Assembly (NCBI RefSeq): GCF_021869535.1
Contig: NW_026262679.1
Span: 82,891,143-82,955,142 of the forward strand
Length of the DNA: 64,000 nt
Source: Mytilus californianus
Taxonomy: Eukaryota > Mollusca > Bivalvia > Mytilida > Mytilidae
Direction of reading: 5' to 3'
Both the position numbers and the translations under genes were made by a program. A model generated the notes under the pieces. The model did no database searches. It was not told the origin of the DNA and worked only from the letters and a program-made list of their open reading frames with translations. Every line of letters begins with the position of its first letter. Position 1 is the first letter of the stretch. Shown piece by piece: positions 9,865 to 22,720 of this stretch.

Positions 9865-12800
9865 CAGTAAAAGTAATACGTATTAATAAATAAAATAATT
9901 GAAATGGAATGTATGAACAGTTCATTAGTCATTGTTAGTTATTGAATGGAAACTATAGGAGCCGCCCAATATAGTACTACAAATTAAAATTAGCAAAGTG
10001 ATTTTTCAATGGGAAAACCAAGTTAACAAAGACCTGTTTAATAAAACTGATGTACAAATGTATAACATGTAATTGTATAATTATGTTATTATATAAGTGA
10101 TTACATATACTTTGTATGATTACCATGTTATACAAACAGTTAAATTAATATATAAGTTAATAATAACTTACCAATATCTTCTTCTATTCATGTATTTAGT
10201 TTGATCTGGCTATTGTCACTTTTACAAAAATTCATCTTAATTGAGCATTGCTTCCATATATATAGCCCTACAAATAAAAAGTGTTAAAATATAAAATAAT
10301 TCTTCAATTTTGTTTTACATGAAATAAAATATATCAGACAGGAAATGTAGGGTAGTGTAGCATCACTGTGCATGTAGTTTAAATGTATGTTTTTTCTTTT
10401 AAAAAGGGCTCTATAAGTAATCTACATACATGTACAAATGTACATGTAGGGTCCTAAAATTGAACTTTACAAAAGTTTGCAATGCTTTTGATTTTTTTAG
10501 TCTCCATGGCCTATTAGTTCATTAAAAAAATATTATTCTCTGGATAAAGTTGTCTAGTGTTACATGTACAGTATGTTGTATGTAAAACATGTATTTGTTG
10601 GAGGCTTTTTCACGAGATAAAAGTTTTTTTAGTAGACAAAGAGCTGAACAACTTCCAGTAAGAACTGAAAATATAACTTAGGGGAAGAGAATAAAAACCT
10701 GACCTGCTAAACGTTGAATATGTTGAAATAGATTTTGATTAATATCATGATTCTGGTCTATAAATTAATTTTTTAAAGCAGAAAATAAATATATATTGTA
10801 CCCTGGTTAATAGCTTGAAAATTAAAATTCTGTCCTAAGCTGACATGGACATAAATATTTTGACTATTCTAACCCTCCCCCCTTGCTTTTTTAATCAAAT
10901 GGTCCCAAGACAGAACAATGAATATATGGATATATATTATTTGCTTGCACTTTGCCATAGGAAATAAATAAGATGTCTTAGAAACAGGTCAGGTGTAAAA
11001 GAATATTCACATGCCCCTTCAACACCCCCCCCCCCCCCTTCCCCCTCCCCCCTTTTTTTTAATCTAGCTAACGTATCAATTGTTGGTCCCCTAATTTCAG
11101 ATTGACTATATGGAACAAATGAAAATTGATTGTAAGATTTGTACCTGTTCCTACTGGAATAACTCGTCCTGTATACAGCCTGTTTTGAAAGGGTGAAGAT
11201 CCTTGGTCAGCTTTGGCTTTGCTGGAAGAGGGTTGGACGAGATGTTGACATCTTGCTTGACTATCATGTCAATGAATTCCATAAAAGTCCCTGTACTTCG
11301 AGCATATTCAAAGACAAGATGATGTAACAACCATGGGAAAATAAACCACTCCTTGTCTTATATAAAATAAGGAGTCCTGTTGGAAATTCTACACCATAGT
11401 TTTCAGTATTATTCAGACTTCCTAAATGTAGATGAATGGTAGTCTGTATCTGTATGAATATGTTTGGTTACCAATGCTGGTTTCAATACCACGGTAGAGA
11501 GAGTGTTGTTGATTTATTGATGGTGCGCCAGAGCAGTTTTGACACTCTCAATCTCAATTTTGGTGCGAGCAAGGTGGTTCCACTTGCTCACTTTTTTTTT
11601 TTTACGAAGAATGATTTAGAATACTTTTGTTTTGCACGTTGAAATCTAAAAACACTTTTTGCTGTTCATGGACTTATTTTTCCAATCAATATTTATCATG
11701 TTTATTCACTAAATTATTGTCATGATTGTCAAATTTCTCGGCAGTAATTATTTTTTTTGGAAATGCTATTTTGGTCTTTAGTGCATTCAGATATCTTAAA
11801 TAGTTTGTAATATGTAGATGTATAAGGCTGGGATAGCCCACATGCTCATCCTAGATTATTAAAGTCACAAACTTCACTGTAAACATTTGTCTGCCAAACC
11901 ATCACTGGGAGCTGACATGTTTGAGATCTTACCCAAGGGAGATAAGTCAATGGAAGAGCATAAAAGATGGACTCCCTGGTTTCAGACAATTTATTGATTT
12001 TTGGACTTGCAGTACAAATACATCTTATTTCATTTTTCAGACAAATTGATTTTACTGGTTCGAATGATTTTATGAGCCATTTTAGTACCAATTGTGTTTA
12101 GAATTTAATTAAAATCAAAATCAAAATGTGTCAATTTGGGACTAAAATCACCATTCTTCCAAGTCATAAATTAACATATATTATTCATTTGCCAAGCTTA
12201 ATATTTTGTTTTGATATAAAACATACCCCATAGTTAAAACCTATATAAGTTGCAAACAAATCTGGAATGGGTCTTGCAAGATAGAAGCGAATGAAAACCA
12301 CGTAAATTCATGTATGAAAAACCCCGCCTTTGTGTCCCTGCTCCTGGCAATGTGCCAAATCGTTTAAATTTTCATTTGTATTGATCATAACATAGTAAAA
12401 TGGATGAGTTTCAGCTGACATTACTCTAAAAACTCAACTACCCCATTTAATATGCTTCTGGGTCATTCTTAAAAGGCATAAAAAGTTGGATTTTTCCTTG
12501 GTTTCATTATGAATTTACAGAATTATGCAAATGAGGCTGTTACTAAAAATAGATACGATTCTGGGAAAAATTAAGTGGTCAAATTCCTTTATTTTATGCC
12601 AAGGATTAAGATGATGTATAAAAATTTGTCAAGTTGTGATTGTCGATTTGGACGATTTTCTGAATATTGCATGGTTTTCTGGCGGATTGGCTCTTAAAGT
12701 CCAACCTCCTAGTTTATTCGGCCACGCCTTAACGCTAGTTTGGATACTCTTTTTAACTAAGATGATTAATTCAAGGTAGCTCACAACAGTCTTATTCAGT

Positions 12801-13295
12801 AAAATTTTGTGTGGTTATATTGATATGGCTATGAATGTGTCATTTAGAAAATAATTTTAAAAATATTACGACTACCTGTATAGAAAAAAAGACAGTCAAA
12901 AAGCTTTCTCAATATGTTGGTTAAAATAAGATACTAGTACTTGAAAAGTGTTTTAATCTTGTTCTAATACAAGAACCCTTAACGGTTGTAAGGCTACTAG
13001 TACTAGTATATGGAATGTATATATCCGTAGATGTTTGTCTTGCGATAACGTTATGTAAACTGTAAATAAAATGTTACATTTACGCGAAACACTAAGTTGT
13101 CTGACAAGGCTTATCAAATCATCGTATAATAGTTACTCATCAGAGAGTCATTTGCATTCTTACGTTAATTATATATTTGAATGATGGATCAAAATTTGAT
13201 GTAGTTTCTTTTCAGTATTTGTTTTTTTAGAGATTTTTAAAGTGATTTTTTTCTTAATATTCCTGTACAATGAAACAACACAAACCAAGAGTTCT
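9865..13295. other. Anonymous intergenic DNA
   Basis: No gene is recognised. Notable compositional items are a C-rich/pyrimidine tract at about 11027-11060 and a segment near 12640-12705 that is the inverse of 3645-3690. Open frames at 11436-11642 and 11846-12091 show no known domain. Confidence 0.5.
11027..11060. repeat. Homopyrimidine tract
   Basis: Runs of C interrupted by TT and then a run of T. It is strand-asymmetric and able to form a triplex or slip in replication. No other significance is visible. Confidence 0.85.
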
Positions 13296-13299
13296 AAGT

Positions 13300-13700
13300 G
13301 GCGAAAATTTTAAGGACGCCATCACGAGTTGGATGACCGTTATGGAATATCTGTTTCATATATGACGACTGAAATGTTCCAAATGTCGGAACCACATTCC
13401 AAACCTCTTTTCCTTGAATGTAACTTACCGAATTGGACTTATCACTGGGTTTGTACTTATATGAGCAACACAACGGATGCACATGAGAACATGATCTTCT
13501 TACTTTTCCGGATCACATGAGATTACCCTGGTTATTGGTGACCCGGGTTCGTGTTGCTCAGTCGTTTGTTTTCTATGTTGTGTTTTGTGGACTGTTGGTC
13601 GTTTATCGTTTTTTTGCCATGGCATTCATTTTTTTTCCGACTTATGCGTTTGACTATCCCTTTGGTATCATCCGCCTCTCTTTCACAGATTTTGATAAAA
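13300..13700 (+). pseudogene. Reverse-transcriptase C-terminal remnant plus 3' tail (Penelope-like retroelement)
   Basis: The frame reading KF-stop-GRHHELDDRYGIS at 13305-13350, then a METTE/MF stretch, matches the extreme C-terminus of the widespread bivalve reverse-transcriptase elements. TAA at 13311-13313 replaces the tyrosine codon. The following tail holds a GTGTTGCTCAGTCGTTTGTT segment and GCCATGGCATTCATTTTTTT, which recur at 42.65-42.81 kb and inverted near 27.8 and 58.0 kb. It is a 5'-truncated dead copy. Assignment to Penelope-like elements is inference. Confidence 0.7.
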
Positions 13701-14270
13701 TTTTGCAAACCAATAATACATCACATATCTTCACGTCTATTGTTTTATATCAACCAACTGGTTCTAAACAGAAACAATTACCTTTTTTTGTTGAATAAAC
13801 AGATCGATCCTCTTAAAGACACTAAGTCTTGCATTCTAGTAAAAAACTATAATTCATAGTTCCGGATACATTTATGTAGCCAAATGCGTTGAAAATTATA
13901 TAAGTTGAAACTGTTAAAAATAGAGTAAAAGTACGTTAGGTTTTCAAAAGTTTCTATAATTTCACAACAGAATAATGTGGTATTCGTTATGTTCTTGTAT
14001 AACATTTTAAGAAATGTAAAGACCTGCTTATACTATAACTAATTAATGATTTGTTCTTTTGATATGGTCATTAAATTAACAAGAGTCCTTCTTTCTAGTT
14101 TAATTCTCCGGAAAAAGACAAACGGAAAACTTGAGATAGCCAAGAAGCACTCTCAAAAGATCTGGATAAAATAAGATACTTAAAAATAAGTTTAATCTTA
14201 TTCAAATCATATTGGATAATTTGTAGTGCCTGCCTCCTAGAATGTTGGTATTTTTAAAAATACCACTGTC
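13701..14270. other. Anonymous intergenic DNA
   Basis: No gene or repeat is recognised. The overlapping open frames at 13517-13859 run out of the retroelement tail and are not credible genes. Confidence 0.5.
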
Positions 14271-14271
14271 A

Positions 14272-16890
14272 TTTGTTATTCTTTCCTGTATAGTGTTGGT
14301 TATTCTTTCCTGTATAGTGTTGGTTATTCTTTCCTGTATAGTGTTGTTTATTCTTTCCTGTATAGTGTTGGTTATTCTTTCCTCTATAGTGTTGGCTATT
14401 CTTTCCTGTATAGTGTTGGCTATTCTTTCCTGTATAGTGTTGGTTATTCTTTCCTGTATAGTGTTGGTTATTCTTTCCTGTATAGTGTTGGTTGTTCTTT
14501 CCCGTATAGTGTTGTTTATCTTTCCTGTATAGTGTTGGTTATTCTTTCCTGTATAGTGTATAGTGTTGGTTATTCTCCTCTATAGTGTTGGTTATTCTTT
14601 CCTGTATAGTGTTGGCTATTCTTTCCTGTATAGTGTTGTTTATTCTTTCCTGTATAGTGTTGGTTGTTCTTTCCTGTATAGTGTTGGCTATTCTTTCCTG
14701 TATAGTGTTGGTTGTTCTTTCCTGTATAGTGTTGGCTATTCTTTCCTGTATAGTTTTGGTTATTCTTTCCTGTATAGTGTTGGTTATTCTTTCCTGTATA
14801 GTGTTGGTTATTCTTTCCTGTATAGTGTTGTTTATTCTTTCCTGTATAGTGTTGGTTATTCTTTCCTGTATAGTGTTGGTTGTTCTTTCCTGTATAGTGT
14901 TGGTTATTCTTTCCTGTATAGTGTTGGTTATTCTTTCCTGTATAGTGTTGGTTATTCTTTCCTGTATAGTGTAAAGTGTTGGTTATTCTTTCCTGTATAG
15001 TGTTGGTTATTCTTTCCTGTATAGTGTTGGATATTCTTTCCTGTATAGTGTTGGTTATTCTTTCCCGTATAGTGTTGTTTATTCTTTCCTGTATAGTGTT
15101 GGTTATTCTTTCCTGTATAGTGTAAAGTGTTGGTTATTCTTTCCTGTATAGTGTTGGTTATTCTTTCCTGTATAGTGTTGGTTATTCTTTCCTGTATAGT
15201 GTTGGTTATTCTTTCCTGTATAGTGTTGGTTATTCTTTCCTGTATAGTGTTGGATATTCTTTCCTGTATAGTGTTAGTTATTCTTTCCCGTATAGTGTTG
15301 TTTATTCTTTCCTGTATAGTGTTGGTTATTCTTTCCTGTATAGTGTAAAGTGTTGGTTAATCTTTCCTGTATAGTGTTGGTTATTCTTTACTGTATAGTG
15401 TTGGTTAATCTTTCCTGTATAGTGTTGGATATTCTTTCCTGTATAGTGTTGGTTATTCTTTCCCGTATAGTGTTGTTTATTCTTTCCTGTATAGTGTTGG
15501 TTATTCTTTCCTGTATAGTGTTAGTTATTCTTTCCTGTATAGTGTTGGTTGTTCTTTCCTGTATAGTGTTGGTTATTCTTTCCTGTATAGTGTTGGTTAT
15601 TTTTTCCTGTATAGTGTTGGTTATTCTTTCCTGTATAGTGTAAAGTGTTGGTTATTCTTTCCTTATAGTGTTGGTTATTCTTTCCTGTATAGTGTTGGTT
15701 GTTCTTTCCTGTATAGTGTTGGTTATTCTTTCCTGTATAGTGTTGTTTATTCTTTCTTGTATAGTGTAAGTTGTTCTTTCCTGTATAGTGTTGGTTATTC
15801 TTTCCTCTATAGTGTTGGTTATTCTTTCCTCTATAGTGTTGGCTATTCTTTCCTGTATAGTGTTGGTTATTCTTTCCTGTATAGTGTTGGTTGTTCTTTC
15901 CTGTATAGTGTTGGTTGTTCTTTCCTGTATAGTGTTGGTTATTCTTTCCTGTATAGTGTTGTTTATTCTTTCCTGTATAGTGTTGGTTGTTCTTTCCTGT
16001 ATTGTGTTGGTTATTCTTTCCTGTATAGTGTTGGTTATTCTTTCCTGTATAGTGTTGTTTATTCTTTCCTGTATAGTGTTGGTTGTTCTTTCCTGTATAG
16101 TGTTGGTTATTCTTTCCTGTATAGTGTTGGTTATTCTTTCCTGTATAGTGTTGGCTATTCTTTCCTGTATAGTGTTGTTTATTCTTTCCTGTATAGTGTT
16201 GGCTATTCTTTCCTGTATAGTGTTGGTTGTTCTTTACTGTATAGTGTTGGTTATTCTTTCCTGTATAGTGTTGGCTATACCTTCCTGTATAGTGTTGGTT
16301 ATTCTTTCCTGTATAGTGTTGGTTATTCTTTCCTGTATAGTGTTGGTTATTCTTTCCTGTATAGTGTTGGTTATTCTTTCCTGTATAGTGTTGGCTTTTC
16401 TTTCCTGTATAGTGTTGTTTATTCTTTCCTGTATAGTGTTGGTTATTCTTTCCTGTATAGTGTTGGTTATTCTTTACTGTATAGTGTTGGTTATTCTTTC
16501 CTATATAACGTTGGTTATTCTTTCCTGTTATTCTTTCCTGTATAGTGTTGGTTATTCTTTCCTGTATAGTGTAAAGTGTTGGTTATTCTTTCCTGTATAG
16601 TGTTGGTTATTCTTTCCTGTATAGTGTTGGTTGTTCTTTCCTGTATAGTGTTGGTTGTTCTTTCCTGTATAGTGTTGGTTGTTCTTTCCTTTATAGTGTT
16701 GGCTATTCTTTCCTGTATAGTGTTGGTTGTTCTTTCCTGTATAGTGTTGGTTGTTCTTTCCTGTTTAGTGTTGGCTATTCTTTCCGGTATAGTGTTGGTT
16801 GTTCTTTCCCGTATAGTGTTGTTTATTCTTTCCTTTATAGTGTTGGTTATTCTTCCCTGTAATGTGTTGGTTATTCTTTCATGTATAGTG
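14272..16890 (+). repeat. 24-bp minisatellite, about 109 copies, with higher-order blocks
   Basis: The unit is TGTTGGTTATTCTTTCC followed by TGTATAG. Variant positions are GGTTATT / GGTTGTT / GGCTATT / GTTTATT and CCTGTA / CCTCTA / CCCGTA. Because 24 is a multiple of three and two frames lack stops, open frames up to 270 codons arise, encoding LVILSCIV or YSVGYSFL octapeptides. They have no start context, domain or complexity typical of protein. A 7-bp punctuation (GTAAAG) at 14971, 15122, 15345, 15640 and 16571 marks blocks. Confidence 0.97.
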
Positions 16891-17190
16891 TATCAACAAA
16901 TGTTGGCTACCTTCGAACAAATAATCAGTAGCATTTTATCCTGTTGGTTTAAAAATAATTGTTCCTTTAAAGTTTTAAAGTACAAATTCATATAGTATAT
17001 ATTTTGTTAAAGTTGAGGGATTTTTTTTAATATATTAGATTTTTTATGAGTATGAGTGGGTATATATTTTGTGATGAAAAAACATATAAAAAAAGCTACC
17101 CATTCATAGTTTATATCAAAAATGCATTGCTTTTTTCAAATTCTATTTCAGAATTAATTGCTAATTTGAAAATTTGAAAAAAATTGAGAA
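16891..17190. other. Anonymous AT-rich DNA
   Basis: Nothing recognisable between the minisatellite and the next retroelement 3' end. Confidence 0.5.
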
Positions 17191-17191
17191 T

Positions 17192-17800
17192 TGAAACGGG
17201 TAATGTGTCAAAGAGACAACAACCCGACCAAAGAGCAGAAAACAGCCCAAGGCCACCAATGGGTCTTCAACACAGCAAGAAAATCCCGCATCCGGAGGCA
17301 GGTTTAAGCTGGCCCCTAAGTAAAAATGTGTACTAGTTCAGAGAAAATGGACGTCACACTAACTCAGAAACATATAGATGAACCAAAATTAAAAAAAAAC
17401 ATACAAGACTAACAAATGCCAGAGGCTCCTGACTTGGGACAGGCGCAAATGCGGTGGGGTTAAACATGTTTTGTGAGATCTCAACCCTCCCCTATACCTC
17501 TAGCCAATGTAGAATAAAGAAACACATAGCAATACGCACAGTAAAACTTAGTTTAAAAGAAGTCAGAGTCCGATGTCAGAATAGGTATCAAAAGAAACTA
17601 AGCAAAATGACAATGATACATAAATTAACAAAGGACTACTAGCAGTTACTGACATGCCAGCTCCAGACCTCAATTAAACTGATTGAAAGATTATGTCTTC
17701 ATCATATGAAAATCAGGTATAATCCCTCCCGTTAGGGGTTTAGTATCATACCATTATAAAATATATGAGAAGAACATAACCCGTATCATGCATATCATCA
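17192..17800 (-). mobile_element. Retroelement 3'-end, about 600 bp, antisense
   Basis: Read on the minus strand this is the same segment that follows the reverse-transcriptase remnant at 36.3 kb. Shared phrases include (plus strand here) GTGTCAAAGAGACAACAACC, CAGAGGCTCCTGACTTGGGA, CAGTTACTGACATGCCAGCT and GGGGTTTAGTATCATACCAT. No reverse-transcriptase codons are left, so the copy is 5'-truncated. The open frame at 17454-17642 is inside it and is not a gene. Confidence 0.85.
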
Positions 17801-19280
17801 TCATCATATATATAAGTACACCCAAGGAACAGTGTTTAGATATGTGAGACAGCTTCTGAGAAGAAGCTTTGTTTATGTATATCTTATAGTTCTATGTTAA
17901 ATTGTGTTCAGTTGTGGTGGCCATCTTTTGAATTTGGATTGGCAACAAAATCTATGGATCTATCTATGGATCATTATTATAACATTTTAAATAAATATGC
18001 AAAGACATTTCTAAGATATATGCTATTTCAGGTAATCAGAATACTTTTTTTACCCTTGCAACCATTATAAATTTCAGATCTACACCAAAAAATATATAAT
18101 TTGGTGAAGTACCTTCAAATATGAAAATTCCTGCCAATTTTTATTTTAGTTGGCAAGAAAGATTTTGCAGAAGATTCAAATGTGAAAAATTTTCGGACGA
18201 TTAATGAAAAGAAATGGCAATACCTCACATGATGACCCTTTGGGGTTCACACTATGTGAGCTGATAGGTGTCGAAACTATACTGTTATTGTGTGTCTGGA
18301 AATGTTTTCTGCCTACTCAAGGCCTAGTTGAAATTAAATAAAATATTTTTTTTTTATAAATAACATTTATTCTAATGAAATGGTATATTCAATTTATTTG
18401 TTCATGATTATTGATTTCTAGGAGAAAAAAAGAAGTATGAAGCATTATAAATCAATATCACGACTATAATATTTGACTGAATTTGAAATGGAAAAAAAGT
18501 AATGCAGAATCAATTTTGTTTAAAATTTTCGTTTTGTGGGGAAAGATATAAATATAAATGAGCCTTGAAGGAAAATGTTGTTGAAAATATGCCATGCAGT
18601 TTTTACATCATGAAATAAAAATAGAGCAGGCCAGTGCTGTTATTACCACAAATCTAAATTTAAAAAATAAGTTACACAATGTAATTTAATTTTAGCAGTC
18701 AGTTAGGCCTTGTGAGTTTCGTCCCTTTACATATATATGATGTATAAATGAATGCCCATTTGTACATGGGACTCTTCAATAGGCAGTACAGATGGTTAAA
18801 AGTGTTTGTCAAAAACGCCTGGCATCATGCATGTACATGTATTGCAGTAAGCAGGTTTTGTGTATTTATTTTAATTGGCTGTCTGGCAGACAGAGACTGT
18901 TAATTTCTAATTGAAATACGATCTTTAATCTTCCTTAATAGTTAATGTTATGCTTCCATAGTACCATGTGCTGACAGTTGTTAAATAGTTCTGATAGATT
19001 ATACAAAATATTTCAACGTCTTACCTTGCAGTTCATATGATCATGTTCATGTAGAGATGGATTGTCTGTTTTCAAATCTAAATTTCATACAGAATGCATA
19101 CAACTGAGTTCAATGCAAAGAAGTTTAAAACTACACTACGCCCAATCCAGTGATATACTTGATAACTTGAATTATCTACAACTGATTGTTTCCAAACTGC
19201 AAGGAGATCCTGAATAAATTATGCAAATTACTTCTATTGGATGTAGAATACAAAGGAAGCTGTAGCAAAAATATTCAATG
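17801..19280. other. Anonymous intergenic DNA
   Basis: A short ATC repeat lies near 17796-17810. Nothing else is recognised. Confidence 0.5.
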
Positions 19281-19284
19281 ATTG

Positions 19285-19650
19285 TCAAATGAGACAACTA
19301 TCCACCAAAGTTCAAATGAGGTGAATGTAAGCAATTATAGGCATCGTATGGCCTTCAACAATGAGAAAAACCCATACCGTATAGTCGGCTATAAAATGTC
19401 CCGACATGAAAATATGAAACAATTCAATTGAGAAAATTAACCGCCTAATTTATAACAAAACAATTTACGAAAAACAAATATGACAGACAGGAACCAACGA
19501 CAACCACTGAACTACAGGCTCCTGACTTGGGACAGGCACCCAAAGAATGCGGCGGGTTTACACATGTTTGTGAGCGCCCAACCCTCCCCCTAAGCTGGGA
19601 CAGTGGTGTAACATCACAACATAAGAAGCTATAAAAAACGCTAGTTGTAG
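19285..19650 (-). mobile_element. Retroelement 3'-end copy, antisense
   Basis: Plus-strand landmarks are AATGAGACAACTATCCACCA, GGCCTTCAACAATGAGAAAA, CAGGCTCCTGACTTGGGACA and GCTGGGACAGTGGTGTAACA. On the minus strand it would end at the CATTGGC-type terminus of the family. The minus-strand open frame at 19445-19663 lies inside it. Confidence 0.8.
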
Positions 19651-20904
19651 TCACTACATGCACACAATATATGCCAAGTGCTGACCATGCCTCTCATTTT
19701 GACACATGCACTGACTTTAATCTTTCAATAGTAAACACTAGGTAACAAACATTTGATACCATAAAATATTTTCAATGTCTATAATTTGTTTTCTTTTTTG
19801 GATTTTTGTTCGTTCTTACTCTAGTTCACAAATGAACAAATATATATACATAGCATTTACATAAACAAATTTTATGTCTTTAAAAGTACCAGCTGACTAG
19901 TCGGCTAGCAATCATGCTGTTGGGTAGAGAAATGTTGTCAATTCAACGATCTAAATGTCCATTGAAGGGACAACCATTACTAACTCTGAGGAGGTGTTCG
20001 GGTTTTTCTCTAAAAATAATATTCCCAACTTTGAAGAAATACATATTTTGACCAAGCAGAAGGAAAAAATTATTTTTCTGATTGAAAGTTTATACCATTA
20101 AATTCAATATTAATATACAGAAAATTTAAAAATCGATAGCTTCCTTTTATCAATCAAAACATATTGGAGTTGATGAGCGATATGTGAAAATGGTTAAAGA
20201 CCAGTAACTCTTGAACGGAACAGAAAATCAAAAAATCGAAAGGGAGCTTCTTTTTACCAAAATCTTGACAAAAATGTGTAAAGTTGTATGAAAATGAATC
20301 CATGCATACTGTACTTGGTGCGCTATAGGTGAAAAATTGCCTTAATTCAAACAGTTAATGAAGTCCTGAAACTCTGGAACTTCAAAGCAAACATTTTCAA
20401 AATCGAAAGGAGACATTCTCCCGGCAATACTAATGTTGTGTTAAATGGTTAAAGCAAATTTGAGGTGTTAAAATTACATGAGAATTGATAAAAACAAATT
20501 TGAGTTATCGTGCGAAGTGTTGACGGACAAACAGACATTGTTTTATCCCCCTTCCCCCCAAATGAAATGGTTTTCCCCCAAACAAAGAATGTGTCATCAT
20601 ATATTTTGAAGCCAAAATCATATTTAAAACATTTAGATACACTTTTTCTTGTCCCCATTATATGATTAATGTGTTTACATCATGATATTCGCACTATCAT
20701 CAAATAGCATACAGCAATGAAATGGATTGCATATGATTTGAGAAGTTCTACACATGTTTTGTTGATTTGTTTACAAAATTAATGTTACATCATCATTTGA
20801 TGACCTCAGATACTATATCAATTATGCATTTGTCTTTAAATTCATCACATCGACACTGTTTAAAATATGATATCAATACGAAAAAGCATGACATAATTTA
20901 TAAG
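19651..20904. other. Anonymous intergenic DNA
   Basis: No gene or repeat is recognised. The open frame at 20449-20658 (minus) shows no domain. Confidence 0.5.
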
Positions 20905-21152
20905 AAGATGTGGTATGAATGCCAATGAGACAACTCTCCATCCAAGTCACGATTTGTAAAAGTAAACCATTATAGGTCAAAGTACGACCTTCAACACGGA
21001 GCCTTGGCTCACACCGAACAGCAAGATATAAAGGGCCCCCAAAATGACTAGTGTAAAACCATTCAAACAGGAAAACCAACGGTCTAATCTATTAAAAAAC
21101 GAGAAACGAGAAACACTTATGAACAACATCAACAAACGACAACTACTGAAAC
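20905..21152 (-). mobile_element. Retroelement 3'-end copy, antisense
   Basis: It begins at the defined terminus AGAAGATGTGGTATGAATGC and continues through GGTCAAAGTACGACCTTCAA, GGAGCCTTGGCTCACACCGA and CAACAAACGACAACTACTGA. It is closely similar to 40210-40460 and the inverse of 42025-42266. Confidence 0.85.
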
Positions 21153-22630
21153 ATATAAAAAATATGTACACAGTTACACATAAAATTTCATGATAAATAG
21201 CAGAGGGGGATTTAAGAGGGACAGGGTCCCCCTCCCCTTTTATGGAGCTACATATATATGTGCATTGACTTTTAACATGTCAAACACTTACTGGCAAATG
21301 GCAAGATGAAACCGAAAAAAATCAATTAAGTAAGGGATAATGCTTACCGAAATTCATGACTTAAAAAACATATATCTTCTTAAGAGTATTGTCTGAATAT
21401 AAACTATGGTCATGATTTATTTGGCGCCAATGACTTATTCACACCATCGCTTTGCAAAAACAAAATTGTGGAAGAACTTCAACAAACCATATTTCAGGGG
21501 GAAAATACAAACCAACATTGTCATGGCATAAATAATATATACATTTTTGAAAAGCTGGTTAACCGTTATATTTACTTTACTAAAGGATTTATTTTAAGCT
21601 GAGGAAATAAAATTGTGTGGTGGCTCATTATTTGGGATCGTTTCAGTATTTCAACCAATCAGCAGAATTATAATTGTCATGAATGTAGAAACAATATATT
21701 TTGGATGGGGATTTCGCATGCTAAAAATGAAATTATACAAAAATAGGCCGCTTTTAGAAAATAATAAACATTGAAAAATGGTACATTTTAGTTATGGGTG
21801 GATCTGATTTGGGTTCCATGTATCAATTTCATTCAACCAGCTCTCCATCTTTACTCTTGAAAAAAATCAGAGTATTTTTTTTAGCAATTTGGCTCACCAC
21901 AAGCAATAAATTTATATATACATTTATATATACATAATTGCACATGAAACAAATCATAATGATTTAGTTGACCTATGAAAAGATCAACATTTTGTCGGAA
22001 AGAATCAACTAAAACATAATAATAGAACGTGCATGCATAAATGAAAACCAAATTTTATGTAAATTGACATTGAGTGTTGAATATATATACAAAAAAATAA
22101 AAAGTATATACAGCAACCCCACAAAAAACTAAATCAGGGGATTCGGTAAGCTTCATGTCATGTAGGAAACTGACACTCCATAGCTGTCAATCAGATCTTG
22201 GTGACTACTGTAGAATTTTTGAAGGGACGAACTCAATCTGTGAGAAACATGACCTCGCCTAGTGGCTTTTGCGTAAGCCGCTGAACCCTTTAAAAAGTCT
22301 TCATAGGGCCTCAACAACTTAACCATCATCGTGCTTTTAATTTTACAATAATGTATTAAAAGATGAGGATATCCACCTTGTAAATCAAAATTTAATCAAA
22401 TGATGGATTGGATCCGGGTTCTGTGTCATCCACCTTATTTATATGTCTCTCCCTACTCTTGAAAAATCTATAGGTATTTTCCGACCCAAATGGTTCACCA
22501 CAAACTTTTTTTATATATAGTATAGCAAAAATATGTATGAGCAGCGGTAATATGTCAGACCGCTTCTGAAATTTTCAGATTTTCTAGTAAGAAGTAACAC
22601 AAATATATATCATGTATATATACACATACT
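21153..22630. other. Anonymous intergenic DNA with a weak internal duplication
   Basis: The stretch near 21785-21905 (GGATCTGATTTGGGTTCCAT ... TTGGCTCACCACAAGC) is weakly repeated near 22390-22508 (GGATCCGGGTTCTGTGTCAT ... ATGGTTCACCACAAAC), about 600 bp apart. No gene is recognised. Confidence 0.5.
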
Positions 22631-22720
22631 TTGTACTTTGACCTATAATGGTTTACTTTTTGTGACTTAATTGGATGGAGAGTTGTCTCATTGGCACTCA
22701 TACCACATCTTCTTATATCT
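22631..22720 (+). repeat. Retroelement 3'-end fragment
   Basis: The last ~90 bp of the family (TTTGACCTATAATGGTTTAC, GAGAGTTGTCTCATTGGCAC, CATACCACATCTTCTTATAT). The terminus agrees with the copy at 42266. Confidence 0.85.

Noticed and set aside
14272..16890. A CRISPR-like repeat array
   Set aside because: Units are contiguous 24-bp tandem copies without unique spacers, in animal DNA.
14242..16995. Open frames of up to 270 codons across the 24-bp array
   Set aside because: They are the same 8-residue word repeated because the unit is 24 bp and stop-free in two frames. No start context, domain or splice support.
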